Positions 37,480 to 49,859 of a stretch of DNA of 64,000 bases are shown here, piece by piece (positions within the stretch are counted from its first letter, which is position 1; each line of letters starts with the position of its first letter). The notes under the pieces are model-generated. The model was not told the DNA's origin. It made no database searches and saw only the letters and a program-made list of their open reading frames with translations. Position numbers and translations under genes: made by a program. Source of the DNA: Azadirachta indica. Taxonomy: Eukaryota; Streptophyta; Magnoliopsida; Sapindales; Meliaceae. Location of the stretch: positions 3,778,481-3,842,480 of the forward strand of contig CM040448.1 in assembly GCA_022749755.1 (NCBI GenBank). The letters are read 5' to 3'.

Positions 37480-38613
37480 TCAACGAAAACTGAAATACGT
37501 ACTTTATGTCTATAAAATTATCTGCCTGCCCAAATAAAACTTTTCTCCCAAAACAAAGTATAGTTGAAACAGGATTGAACATGATCTCAAAAACTGGACC
37601 TCTTTTTTCTATGCACCATAGTTGAATGAAAATAACTAAACCAGAGACCACCACTCCCTGCCATGTGTAGATTGCCATTATCAGAATTTCGTTAGATAAC
37701 TTGGTTAAAGTTAATGCTAAATTAGACAGTTGAATACTACTTATACCATAAATGGCAGACCTGAAGTCAATATTGAATCCAATTCTCGAGGCAGCTGCTT
37801 TATGTTCTATTATCGCCGTGAAGAAAGCTGATTGTGCTGCCCCAAGAATGCACATCAATGTTGTCAATGATGTTTGTGTGGGATACCGCTTCAGTGTGAT
37901 TGCCTTCATTTTACAGTTAAATACAGCGTATAATTATTGTTAGCTGGGAATTTCTATATCAATGAACAATTTTCTTCAAACAAAATAGAAATATATATAG
38001 TTTTATGGTGGTGATAAACCTGCATAATGTGCAATATAGACCATGTTATGCAGCTTGCACCAGTCAGAACTGAGCCTTTCAACCACTGCACATGAATAGT
38101 GTTGTTTCCATGAATATGGATTAGGGGATGCCCCAAGTTTCTCATAGCAGACCCCTTGTCTATTGTCATAACGGTTACACCAGCTAAGGACACCAATATC
38201 CCTAGAAATTTTGCTATGTCTCGAACGTTCCGAAGATCAAGTTTCTCTAGCCTTCATTAATTTAACTTCTAAAGGTCAATGATGGTATGACTCTTGATTT
38301 CTTTTTACCAATATAATTCTAAGATTTATTTCATCACTGAGGCTTCCTTCAACCATGGAATGAATCCTCATGTTACAATTGTACATTCATTGCACATGAA
38401 AAGAGAAAATTTTCTGGAGAGAAGAGAGATATTGATGTACTGACCTTTCAAGGAAATAGGCAATAGAAGCATCACGATACCGGCAATGATATGACGGTAA
38501 GTTATATAGACATGAGAATTCATTCCATGGTTGAAGGAAGCACTTGATTTCAGTGCCATATTTCTCCTCGTCACTTTTGTCAAGTACTTCTTCACAAGTT
38601 GAAGGAACACCAT
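37480..38613 (-). pseudogene. WAT1-related (MtN21/EamA-like) transporter pseudogene
   Basis: Minus-strand exon remains: about 38445-38613 (contains SASFNHGMNSHVYITYRHI, matching the first helices of WAT1 proteins), about 38020-38257 (RLEKLDLRNVRDIAKFLG.. to WSILHIMQ), 37747-37903 (AITLKRYPTQTSLTT..) and about 37500-37657 (GVVVSGLVIF..EKRGPVFEIMFNPVSTI). Splice sites at these borders are largely intact. It is dead for three reasons: the exon encoding the middle helices (normally between the first two blocks) is missing; the last exon shifts frame after NPVSTI, so the expected LGEKFYLG appears in another frame; and the N-terminus is not recognisable. Intact relatives are ten-helix plant membrane transporters, WAT1 acting at the tonoplast in auxin export. 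Confidence 0.8.
38337..38400 (+). repeat. Inverted fragment of the WAT1-like first exon
   Basis: The plus strand carries GCTTCCTTCAACCATGGAAT (about 38341-38360) and continues to resemble the exon for about 60 bp. The same words occur on the minus strand at 38516-38541, giving an inverted repeat with a loop of about 150 bp. Confidence 0.6.
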
Positions 38614-38649
38614 TTAAACATAGAAGATGATAGAAGCTTACGAATTTGA

Positions 38650-38834
38650 ATATTTATGGTGTGGTGATTGGTCTGTTTGCGTTTAGTGAGAAGGAATCAA
38701 TGAGGCATGCAATTTTGCTTATGAGACATGCAATCACATCACATGGAACACCTTTTTTTTAACTGAACTGTAGCCATCTTTATTTGATTTTCAAGCAATA
38801 TTTAACGTTAATCGCGGTATTTCCAATTTTTTTA

Positions 38835-38865
<31 letters not shown>

Positions 38866-39594
38866 TAATAACAATAATAATAATAAAGAAGAATATAAAG
38901 GCAATTAATTAGGAGCAAGCAAGTTCTTAACCCTCTAATTTTTTTCTACAATATTTTTTTAGCCTCCTCAATTTCCAGCCCTTTGCTTGGCATGCAAGTT
39001 CTGCTCGATTTGATTCTGGTTTCTGATCGTCGTCTTATGGAGAATCGAGAAAATGGCTTCGCTTAATTTTAAAAAGACAATTTCTGTGTATTAGATGTAA
39101 AATTAATCATTTCTTGTTTTATTTATTAATCTCTAAAACAAATTATTAAAGCAAATTGTAGTATTTATCATTTTTAATTTTTATTTTAATATATTATAAA
39201 ATATTAGAGTATTTATAATTTATAATATCTTTAATTTAATTAAATATTTAAATTATATTAAAAAAATTTTAAATAAAAATTAAAAGAAAGAATATTATTT
39301 TACGCAAATAAAAATTAAAAAAATGTTTATTGCAAAGATGCAAGCTACATATTATGTTATATAATACAGCTACTACATTATACAATTATAATATATAAAT
39401 ATAAGAGAGGGGAATAAATTTTAGGAAACTGCAAAATTCTTCTTATTACAAACTCTATCAAATTTAATTGAGTAAAATCAATTATCTATTTATTACTTTT
39501 GTATATTATAGTCATTGTCCGTTAGTAAAATTTATTTTAATAATTTTCTACATTATTTATTCTATATTTTTAAAGTGGAACCTCTATTTATAGA
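38650..39594. other. Intergenic, AT-rich
   Basis: No gene supported. Includes a trinucleotide run (ATA/AAT)n at 38833-38885. Confidence 0.45.
38833..38885. repeat. (TAA)n microsatellite
   Basis: About 17 imperfect TAA units, interrupted by TGA and CAA variants. Confidence 0.8.
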
Positions 39595-39602
39595 TATGTG
39601 AT
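39595..39602. repeat. Left target-site duplication of the hAT element
   Basis: TATGTGAT, identical to 41822-41829; the 8-bp length is diagnostic of hAT transposition. Confidence 0.85.
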
Positions 39603-41821
39603 TAGAGGTAGCAAATAGGGTAAGTTAGACCAGTTCGACACAGGTTCGGACCATGAAGAGTGTCGACACGGCTCAACGCAGTTCATAAACAGTGTTGGCA
39701 TGGCCCGGCACTGAGGTCAAGGCGGGTGGCCCGAGGTGTTGAGCCCATGGGCTAGACTTGACACCCGCCTGTGATGGGCCGTGCTGACCCGCAGACCCGT
39801 ACCGTACTGTGTCGGTGTACGAACTCGTGATGGGTCACCTAGTGGGTTTGGTTGGATGGGTTTGGCTGTCAATGAATTTTTTTTTTTTTTTTTTTTTTTT
39901 TGCATTTGTTGCAATTCAAATTCATAATCAAGAAAACACAAACAATCACCTTACCACTCTGGCCAACTCCAGTAACATATTGTAATTTATAAATGCAATA
40001 TATTTAATCACAAATGAACATTTAGTAAATTTATTAAATATATTATTTTTGAATTGTTATTATTGATACCAAATAATTATATAATCTAACCATAATTTTA
40101 TCTTTAAAAATTATCTAAATATAATTTTATTATAATTATTTGAGGAAAAAAAAATTATTATATTTTAATATCATAATTTTTTTTAATTCTAATAAACATT
40201 TATTTTTTCATAAATTAATTGTTAAATCATAAATTAATTGATAAAAAAGATAATTAACAATAATCATCAATTTGATTAAGATAATTAAATAATTTATATA
40301 AAATATTATCATTAATAAAAAATTTGTTAGAATAAAATGTCAAATTTAATTGACACATTTATTATAATTTCTCTACTAACCTATAAAAAAAAGGTGTAAT
40401 AGTAAATTATGATCTAATTTTTAATAGAATTGATAAAGTTAGAGACAATATATTAAATAAATCTTAAAGTTTTTTATTTTTTGATAATTTTTGCAGAAAA
40501 ATATTTTATTTGGTAGATAAGAAAATGAAATTTGAAAAGAAAAAGATATTTTTTAAGAAATTCTTTGTTTCGTTAATCTTATATTATTATATTATAACAA
40601 ATTAATTCATTAATTATAAATTGGTTATTTTATTTGACATAAATTTATTATTTTTATTTTGTCAAAAATTATTTTTCTAATTATTAAAAATTAGTTAATT
40701 TTGTTAGTTTTTATTATTTTAGCAAAGTTCTTTAATAAAAAAAAAATTTAAAAGCATTCTAAAAACTAATTAAATTAAAAATTTATAAATAATTATAAAG
40801 GACTTAATTAATTAAATTAAAAAAATTATAATTTGCATTGCTTTTGTGCTCTAGAAGGAAAAGAATTCAACCTAACGGCAAAAATACTCCAATAATTATG
40901 AGTTTTGATTTTAAAATTTATAATTTGATTTTGAAATTGAAATTTAAAATTTATTTTGTTTTAAAAATTTTACACTAAAAGATTTATGTATTTATATGAT
41001 TATAATGATTCATTGATTATTGTAATATTATATTATATATTTTAATTGGGATTATTAATAATTGATGATTGTTATCAATTATTTTGTGAAGAAATCAAAT
41101 ATTTATTTTTATTATGTTATTTTAATTATGTTATTTTGATGAGATGAAAAAAAGGAAAAGTTAATTTTTTTTAAATTCTTTACATATGTATTCCAATCAA
41201 TAATTTAATATTTTTTTTTTTAAATTTATATTAAGTTTAATATAAACCATTGCAAAATTAAATTATTATATAAATTTTTAAATTCTAATTATATAAATAA
41301 CACGAGTCGCCCCACCATTTTATCTTTTCCCTTATAATCACTCATTATCTATTATAGATGACAATATTTTTCATAAATATAAATTATTTTAATGATTGTT
41401 AATGTTATGTATAAAATTTTTTATTTTTATGGTTTTATTAATGATAATAATAGTTATAATTATAAAATTTGAATATCTTAAATTATAAAATTATTTTTTT
41501 ATCAATATAATAATTTTGATTTAAATAATATAAATTAAAGATGTAATATTTGTTAAATATTGTTTATTTATATATATTTTACAAATAAATGTCATTGACC
41601 TAATGATAATTTTTCTAATTATTGTTTAATGTCTTGTGTTTGATTCTTTTTGTTGCAAAATTTTTAAAATAATTTTGTAAAGTCAATATAAAGTCAAAAT
41701 AGTCGATGAGCCGACCTAATCATGGGTGCGACTACTATGCGTGCTGTGCCAACCTAGCACATCAGTCCACTTGGGCTTCAATTTCGATGGCAAGGCCGGC
41801 TCTGCCTATTTATCACCTCTA
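39603..41821. mobile_element. Non-autonomous hAT transposon, 2.2 kb
   Basis: Begins TAGAGGTAGCAAATAGGG and ends with the complement of TAGAGGTGATAAATAGGC, an imperfect terminal inverted repeat of the plant hAT type. It is flanked by the perfect 8-bp duplication TATGTGAT. Subterminal regions are GC-rich (39625-39850, 41700-41810) and the 1.8-kb interior is extremely AT-rich, with a poly-T run at 39878-39901. No transposase frame exists, so it must have been mobilised in trans. The interior appears to hold oppositely oriented copies of one AT-rich unit (40200-40460 versus 40980-41290), related to the elements upstream of the SABATH genes. Confidence 0.88.
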
Positions 41822-41829
41822 TATGTGAT
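41822..41829. repeat. Right target-site duplication of the hAT element
   Basis: TATGTGAT, directly after the right terminus. Confidence 0.85.
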
Positions 41830-43860
41830 ATCAAAATTGATAAATATATATGCAAAAAATAAAAAAGTTATGATAGACCCAACTTTTAACTTGCCTATGT
41901 AATTTAAGTAGTGTTATAACAACACAAAAACTATATGGTACAATTATTTAATTTTTTATTTTGTGTTTTTAATTTTACCTTCAAAATTATTTTTATATTT
42001 TCTTTATTTTTAAAACAAACGATTTGAGTTAGGTCAGAGTTATTCTATCAACATAACGAAATAAAATGAGTTGTTCATATATCTATCTATCTATCTATCT
42101 ATCTATATATATATATATAAAAGGTCTTAATTGTAATACATCAGATTTTTTTTATATAAAATTTATTTTCTTCTTATCCATTTAACTTATACCATCTCCT
42201 AAGTGATACAATACAATAAACAAAACATATTGATCAAGATTCAAGTCAACTAAAAGATATTTTTAAGAAGGGAAACAAAATAAACGACACTAATCGTGCA
42301 TTATTTTTATTATTATTATTATTTAATGTTATTTGTCAGCAAGGTTTAGGACATGAACCTAAAATATATATATATATGTATATGGGCATGATGAGCTAGC
42401 TGCATGTATCTCGACTTCTATTAAATTGAGAAACCTTCGAAGGGTTCTCAATCAACCATTTCAATTTACTGTAATTGCTTTTTAGATATATAATTAATAA
42501 CAGTAAACTTTCAAGTCAAAGAGTTGAAACAAAGAAATTTACTATTTAACTGATAAATGATAAATTAAAATGAAAAAAATTAAGATAATGTTACTGAAAA
42601 TTTTATCATCCTAATTAAACAATTTATTAATAAGGATAATTAATGTAAATAAGTTCAAATTTACTTTTATAATTAGTTGTAGTAGTCTTGTCGAATGTCG
42701 ATTACTCTATATTTTTTATTGGGTAATTCCAGTTTTCTTCCACTTTCTTACATGACTTTTCCCTCGTGATTGTCGTAAAATACAAAAGTTGACAATTAAA
42801 AACGATTTGTTTAAGAAAATATAAAATGAGATTAAAGACAATAATTTTGTGCCCAAAACCATAAAATTATTCCGTACTAATTAATATCATGGTTAATGAT
42901 ACAAGATTAGCGGCTAAGATTCGGTCCGAAGAATCCCATATTTAATTATATATATGGGCCATAACTTGAGACAAAATTGTTGTTTTCATGAGGCAATATA
43001 CAATTAATTTTGAGGTCCAAACAAAGTATTGGAGAATTAAAGATTGATTAGGGCAATAATTAACAAATAATTAAGGGCAGACAGTCTTCATATATAAACT
43101 ATTGGTAATTAATTTAATATATATATTTATGGCAACCTGTTCACTGGGTCTTTGGCTTTTCGTCAATTTTCAAGACTAATATGTATTATTTAATATATTG
43201 ATAATTTTAATGTTTAATTTCTTTGAAAAATGGGACGCAAGTGAATGATGACATTAATATTTTAGTGAATTATAATTTGGATTATTGGGAGCCAATAAGC
43301 AATAACCACATTTATGTCTGTGATGATTTTGACAACATCATTAAGAACGATTTTAATTAATTAGGTAAGCAAAATCATGTTAAATCTCTTGTAACGAAAG
43401 CAAAAGCAGTTTAGAAATTAAATTTGTCAAGTAGGGCACATTGTAGAATGAATTAAAAATACACTTTGAATCTTTCAAATGCAGGAAAAACACAGAACAG
43501 ATCTTCTTTTATTGAATTAAGTAATTTCAATGAAATTACTTTAATTTCCTCAAAAGCAATCCTCAACATATAATATATATGTGTGTGTGTACCTTAAACA
43601 ATAAGATTGACAACATTAAGTAATACAAGTAGACAAATGAAAATTTCCCAAAGGAGATGAACTTTTTCATATATATAATGAACGGCTATAACTAATACAA
43701 ATGATGCATTAGTTTATACATCAATACAAAACATTTCTTACTGTAAGTAGTCAATGAAATTCAGAATATATTTCACACTTAGAAGAGATTATATATATGT
43801 ATATATAGGGCACTAATTTATGTCCGAAAAAACAAAAGAAAAGAAAAGAAAAGACAAGTA
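41830..43860. other. Intergenic, AT-rich, no gene seen
   Basis: No coding frame or element recognised in 2 kb, apart from simple repeats at 42079-42118 and short (AT)n and (ATT)n runs. Confidence 0.5.
42079..42118. repeat. (ATCT)n(AT)n microsatellite
   Basis: Six or seven ATCT units followed by an AT run. Confidence 0.85.
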
Positions 43861-43875
43861 AGAAATTAAATGAAA

Positions 43876-44380
43876 TCAGTGGTGAGTTAAATGAGTTAAG
43901 AGGGAAAGAAAGCAAAGGAAGAGTGTTCCAGTAAGGCAGGTGAAGGTAATAGTTCCACCAACCAATCCAAGAAGCTGAAAAAGTTGCCCCAATTCCTTGT
44001 CTCTTTTGAATTTGTAATCATACCCAGATGCATAATTCCATCCATATTCACATGATCTGCAACATTTCTCAAGTCTTTCTTTATTCTGAACCTTCTCCAT
44101 CCTCTCTTTTAAAACCTTCATATTTGCATCCACAATATTGTTATTACTCAATCTCCCTGTACTCAAAAATCAAACACATATCAATAAGTCATCAAACATT
44201 TAATCAAACTTTAGTGGAAGCAAAGAGTACATGTATATATATATATATATATATATTTGATTTACCTTCATCTCTGAAGCTCTGAGCTTTAACTTGCAAT
44301 GGTCTGTAAGCAGTACTGCGCTTGAGAGATGATAAGATTACAACACTGGAAGAATACGGTAAGGAATAAGCAGCAGCCAT
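43876..44380 (-). CDS. Small putative plastid membrane protein, unknown function
   Basis: Minus strand, two exons: 44266-44380 and 43876-44156, encoding 131 residues. The ATG at 44380 is chosen because the first exon then gives a serine/arginine-rich, acid-poor N-terminus (MAAAYSLPYSSSVVIL..KRSTAYRPLQVKAQSF) typical of a chloroplast transit peptide. The mature part has a charged helix (residues 48-70), a cysteine cluster CCRSCEYGWNY (70-80) that could bind metal or form a disulphide, and one or two hydrophobic C-terminal segments (about 93-125) suggesting membrane anchoring. I recognise this as a plant-type conserved small protein but cannot name it. A (TA)n run lies in the intron. Confidence 0.75.
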
Positions 44381-44399
44381 GTCCTGAAGATATCGATAT

Positions 44400-47170
44400 T
44401 TTCTGAAACTTTAGGGTTTGCTTTGCAAGATATATATATATATACTGCAATTGCAATATATAATATTTGACGAGTTTGGAAGAAAACGCGTAGTTTCAGG
44501 GGCAGCAGGCTAGATACGCTATAAAAGAACAGAAGAGACGGTCGGTTTTCTGGTCAAGATGGAGAACTAGTACTGGTATATAAGAACGAAAACACAGATG
44601 TCTTCTAGGACTCTCGGGAATTTAATTGGGAGTATTCTTTTTTAATATATATTTATATTTATAGGATATTGTGTTTTAATCCTTAAGATTTTGAGGAAAA
44701 GTTAATATATTTCCCTTATTTTGAAAATGACAAGACACCTTTACGTTTTAAAAAAAAAAAAAAAAAAAATAGCCCTAAAATTATTATTTATATTTTTTAT
44801 TTAACTATTCTACTCTTTTACTACTAAAAATATATAAAATAATTATATTTATATAATTTTATTACAATATTTAAATTTAAAAATTATAACATTTTAACAT
44901 TTAATTATTTTTTTCCTTTAAAATTTATAATCAAATATTTTATAATATCTAATTATATATAATTTCTAAAATATATCATATTATTAAAATAATTTATTTA
45001 AAAATTAGATATAATTAATTGTAAAATTTTTTATAACATAAAATTTTTTGTCGAAATTTCTTAAATGTTTACACAATTATACATAAATAATATTAATTAT
45101 ATATAATTTTTAAAATAAACTATTTAACATAAATTTAACAAAAATGTCAAAATAATAGATTATATAAATTTGACAATAGATTTAGATGGAACAAATAATT
45201 AAAGGTCAAAATATTATTCTAACTTTTTAATTTAAATATTAAAATAAGATTATACTAGTTATTATAAAATAAAATAAAAAATATATTATTATTTTAGATA
45301 TTTTTAATAATAAAAAGAAAAAATAATCAAATTAAGATATAAATAGTAATTATAGGAAAAATTTTAAATTTTTTTAAAATTGAAGTAAATAGTTTACCTT
45401 TTTAAAAAACTTAAGGAATTTATATTAAATTTTTTCAAAAGGCAAAGGATAAAGTATAATATCCTTATATGTATAGATTAAACATAAGAATTAACCAATG
45501 AAAATGAATTAATAAATATATATGAGAAAGAAGAGAGTTTGAGCTATATATATATATATATATATATAAAATTTTTTGAAATTAAAGATGAATGGTTAAA
45601 GGGTCAAATATTAGGGTAAATAAAGATGACAAATTTTGGAGTTACTCATTGGAAGAGTTGCAATTTGCAGCTGTTACCCACAAATTCATGTTTCATGTTT
45701 CTCATGAGATTTCAACGGCGGCTGCACTGCAATTTTTTTTTATAATATATATACATATATTTATATATATATATATATTTAATAATAAGTTAATTTATAA
45801 TTATTTTACACAAGTTGATAAAACTTAGTAAATTAATGAGACAGATTTATAAGCATGCATGCACATGATTTCCACGGCTTTGATTAATTTTTTACAAGTG
45901 GGCTTCAAATCGATCATAAATATAAGAATGGAGGAATCACAGTTGGACCTCATTTTTTTTTTTTAAAAAAAAAATAAATAAATTAATTAAAATATTTAAA
46001 TCAAAAATATTTGTTAACAAAATTTAAAAGTGAAGTTAAAAATAAATGAGAGATAAAAATATTTAAAAAATGAAGTTAACTGATAAATATTTTTAAAATA
46101 AGTAATAAATTAAAATAAGAGTAGATAGATAATTTCTTTAAATTATAAGAATAAAATTATATATAAATTTAAAAAATAAATAATATATTTGTAAACAAGT
46201 GCGGTTGAGCCCGCTCGGTCACGCTCTAAACGCCCTGCCCCTAGTAAGACCCTTTTTGTTATTTTTTTTTTTATCATCGTTAGAATTTTAAATGACTTTG
46301 ATCGAAAAAATTAACGAATAAATTTATATAAATATTTTTAATATATAAACGTAATACATTAAAAATAAAACATAATTAATATATTTTGTTAATGGTAATT
46401 TTATACATTTTTTAAAGTCTTAAAAAAATTTAAAATTTATTTTTTAATATAAATTAGAGAAACCCGTGATCCCTAATCAATACCCTAATTTAGTCAAGCA
46501 ATAAATCAAATTGTCAATCAATTTTAATCAATCAACTCCCTATTTTCAGATTCTTTCCGCCCTCCCTTTCTCTTGATTTTTTATCAATTTTGAAAAATAT
46601 GCGATATCCACTGTTCACCACCCAAATTCAAAAACAACCTAGACTATAAATTCAATTAAAAAATAACCATATCAAACTTTAGATTTTTTCAGTACCATCA
46701 TACATTAAATCTTATCACTTTTATTTCAATAAACAAAATTAAAATACAAAAATATGTAATTTTAAATTTATCTTTTAAAAAATAAAAAATACGTATTAAA
46801 GAAACAGTATAAAGATAATATAATATCAATTTCATAATCCATGCTTACCATATTCATTTCGTATACAATGCTGTTCCTGCATACCCACCTCATATGAATT
46901 TACTAACCTTAATGGATGTTTTCTTAAACTTCTTAAATAATTCTAAAAATTTAAATTCAAATTCTGTTCGCACCAAGATTATTAAAAGAAGAATCTCACA
47001 GATAAAAACATTTTAACTTTTGTAAGGCCGTTCACTCAAAAATAAAAAATCAGCAATCATGTCTAAAATTGGAAAAAAAAAAAAGCACTTGGAAACGCTA
47101 AACATTTCAGTTCCAGTAAGTCCCAACTACATAAATGATGTCATTCGTTTCTTTGAGCTAATGTCAAAAC
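44400..47170. other. Intergenic, AT-rich
   Basis: Promoter side of the plastid-protein gene, then 2.5 kb with no supported gene. It has (TA)n runs at 45546-45568 and 45745-45780. A short GC-rich island at 46200-46250, ending GCCCTGCCCCTAG, resembles a DNA-transposon terminus but has no partner. Confidence 0.4.
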
Positions 47171-47182
47171 ACCTTCACCAAC

Positions 47183-47188
47183 TTTATT
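47183..47188 (-). terminator. Polyadenylation signal of the endosulfine gene
   Basis: AATAAA on the minus strand, about 65 bp after the stop. Confidence 0.6.
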
Positions 47189-47253
47189 ACAGGGAACAGC
47201 CGATTGTTACTCATTACCTATTCAGGTAACAGAATAACAATCCACCTGGTGTC

Positions 47254-49819
47254 TCATTCATTGGTAGGTGTATCCTCAGGCGTAGTACTTCCTCCGTCTA
47301 CATAAAAGAGGGGGGACGGCTAAAAGGTAAGTTATTTTGACCCTTTTGAAAAGCCAGAAAAAAATAAAATGACAGTATTTAATGTTAGAAGTAATAGCTT
47401 GCATGTGAAACAAGTGAACTAATGATCAGGCATACCTTCACCGTCTGCTGGGGCATAAGGAGACTTCCGATATCGTGTTTGCTGTTGTGTTGGCTGAAAT
47501 ACAATAAAAATGTAGCATTAAGCCACCGGGTAAGCAAACCAATTTATGATAAATAACTAGAGAGTTGCCAAAATAAAAACATTACAGTACAGAGCACAAC
47601 GAGTATCCCCTTAAATATGAATTACACAACACAGCAAAAAAATGATTTAAACATTACCAGTAAGAGCCTCAAAATCAGGGAAAATTGGAATTTCTCACTG
47701 TAGAACTGAGCATTTTTTATTGGAATAGCATATTTTTTGTGAATTGATTGATTTATCATGTTTATGATACAAAGGATTTCATTTCAGATGAAAGTTTAAA
47801 CCTCCATCCAAATTATAATAAAGTCTCTCCGTAAAAAACAACGCATTTTGTATAGGCCTTAAACTGCCCCAAATTTTGGTTCCAACAGCCTGAGAAAATG
47901 CTCAAGACGATTTGAATGCTTAACTTATGTTACTTGTGTCATTTAATAGAAATCACCAAAAGGCAAGATGGTTTGAGAGATGTGTACAGTGCATTTTATT
48001 TATTGTTCCAGTGAGAGATACTTTTAAATGTTCAGTGGCAAATGACAACAAACCAAGATACCTTCCAACTTAAATCATCTAGTTCCGTGAAGAATGATCT
48101 TTACCCCTCAGAGTTACTTTCACGCATGCAGATAATATTAGAAGACACTAAGAAAAGAGGGTACAACCTTATGTGCACAGATGCATACAATAGAAAACAC
48201 AACAAAATCTAAAAGCTCAATTTGAAAAATCTCAAAATTCCATAACAAACAAGCTTGAGAAGAACAGAAGCTAAAGGACTTCAACATCACAATTTTGATC
48301 TCCAAAAATGAGAAAATCTGAAAGCTCGATTTCAAAAATCTTAAAATTCCACAGCAAACAAACTTGAGAAGAATGAGGAGAACAGAAGGCTACAGGAACT
48401 CGAAAGCGCAATTTTGATATCCAAAAATGACTTTTCCTCTCTCCCAAAGGCCCTCCATTATCATCCAACAAAATATGGTAGAAAATAATCTCTAGAAACT
48501 CAATTGAAATTTAGGGCAGACAAGAAATTTAAGATGGTGTTTCTATCAGTTCATCAAAATCTTAGACAACCACCCATGTGCACTACCTTTTTGCTCATAC
48601 AAAATGAAATATCTTTCACTTTAACATTTCATCCTTCTTGTTACTAGTTGTTTCTTCTAGATAGGGATCTTAGGTCCATAAAAAAATTTGAAGAGATGGT
48701 CCTATCACCAAATGTGAATCTCAAACAACCACCTTATTAACATTACCTCCTATTTGCTCCTTAAAACAACATAATCTTTGGAGTTAACAGTTCTTCCCTC
48801 CTCCCACTTAACTCATCACCCATTCTCTTCAGAGAATAAAGAAATATATTTCCCTGGTTCTTTGTCTGTTTGATGCAGTCATATGCCACAGGAATTATAA
48901 ATTATATCTTCTTTCTATTAAACCACAAGTCTAACTTACTTCTAAAGTTCACATAATTCTAAATTACTTCCTGGTCACTATAAAATCTCAGATAACCATA
49001 ATTTTTCAAGGACAATAACTAGACTGGTGTAACCAAAAGCAAAAACCTTAACTATATTCACATATAATTTTAGAACAATAGCCGTGACTTATTCTGAGAG
49101 TTGTTTGGTAAAGAAAACCACTGCTCACCACCCAACTGTTCCTATAAAATCCAATCTTGCAGCATGCGTCCAGAGAAGTAACTAATACAATTAAAAGAAC
49201 CCATCATTTGTAATTGAAGAAAATATAAAACTATTACCTGCAATTTGGGCCGAAGGGCTTCAAGCGGTCCTTTTGGCTTTTCAACACCTTGCTGCATCAT
49301 TAAAATGTATTGGAGACTTCAGCCAACTAACTTATGCATGTTCTGTAGCATCACCAAGCTAAAAAGAGAAGAGGGAGGAGAACCAACTGAAAGTACCTTT
49401 CCAAGCGCCCAATCAGCAGAGTCAAAGTAAGCACGCTCATGATCCTGACATCAAATTAAATCTTAAGTTAGAAAAGGCACAATCCTGAATATCTCTCCTA
49501 AACTATGAAAAAAGTAAATTCATGATCAGAGGTCACCTTAGAAATGAGTGGTGGTTTCTTGGGCACAATTCCTCCATATTTCTTCTTTATAGCTGCCTCC
49601 TATAAAACCAAAAAGAAAAGAAAGAAAAAGATGCAATTATAAGTATCTTAGATTAGACAATTCTGTAAGCATTCAGTTTCAGGTTTTGAATTAAATAAAT
49701 GTATAGAGTCAAGACATAAACACAACCTCATCTGCACATAATGGCACGGGCTTCTGTGGCTCCTCCGGGGCATTTCCATCTGCCATTTCTTGATCCTTGA
49801 CATCCTCCGTGCTTGACAT
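47254..49819 (-). CDS. Endosulfine family protein (ENSA/ARPP19-like)
   Basis: Six coding exons on the minus strand: 49727-49819, 49537-49599, 49397-49444, 49238-49291, 47436-47493 and 47254-47297. They total 119 residues with consistent phases. The centre holds the family core: KKKYGGIVPKKPPL, then YFDSADWAL with Ser61. This is the plant form of the FDSGDY motif phosphorylated by Greatwall-type kinase to turn ENSA/ARPP19 into a PP2A-B55 inhibitor. KPKGPLEALRPKLQPT follows. The N-terminus is acidic (EDVKDQEMADGNAPEEP) and the tail is disordered. Intron 4 is 1.74 kb. The leader is probably spliced: CAG lies 25-30 bp before the ATG, and pyrimidine-rich leader sequence in minus reading reaches about 51250. 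It most likely acts in the cytoplasm and nucleus as a phosphatase regulator. The role is inferred from family knowledge. Confidence 0.9.
48205..48431. repeat. Tandem duplication inside endosulfine intron 4
   Basis: Two units of about 108 and 118 bp (48205-48312 and 48313-48431), each starting AAAATCTRAAAGCTC and ending CCAAAAATGA. The second unit has a roughly 10-bp internal insertion (GAATGAGGAGAA). Both are open on the minus strand, but the frames are intronic. Confidence 0.75.
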
Positions 49820-49859
49820 AGTGTCCTACACTACCCAATTAAACAGCTGCTGCAATATC

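Noticed and set aside
39717..39941. 74-codon minus-strand frame with a poly-Lys run
   Set aside because: It lies in the GC-rich subterminal part and poly-T run of the hAT element, with no transposase similarity.
46190..46260. Isolated GC-rich island ending GCCCTGCCCCTAG as a transposon end
   Set aside because: No partner terminus or target duplication could be found, so only mentioned in the intergenic entry.
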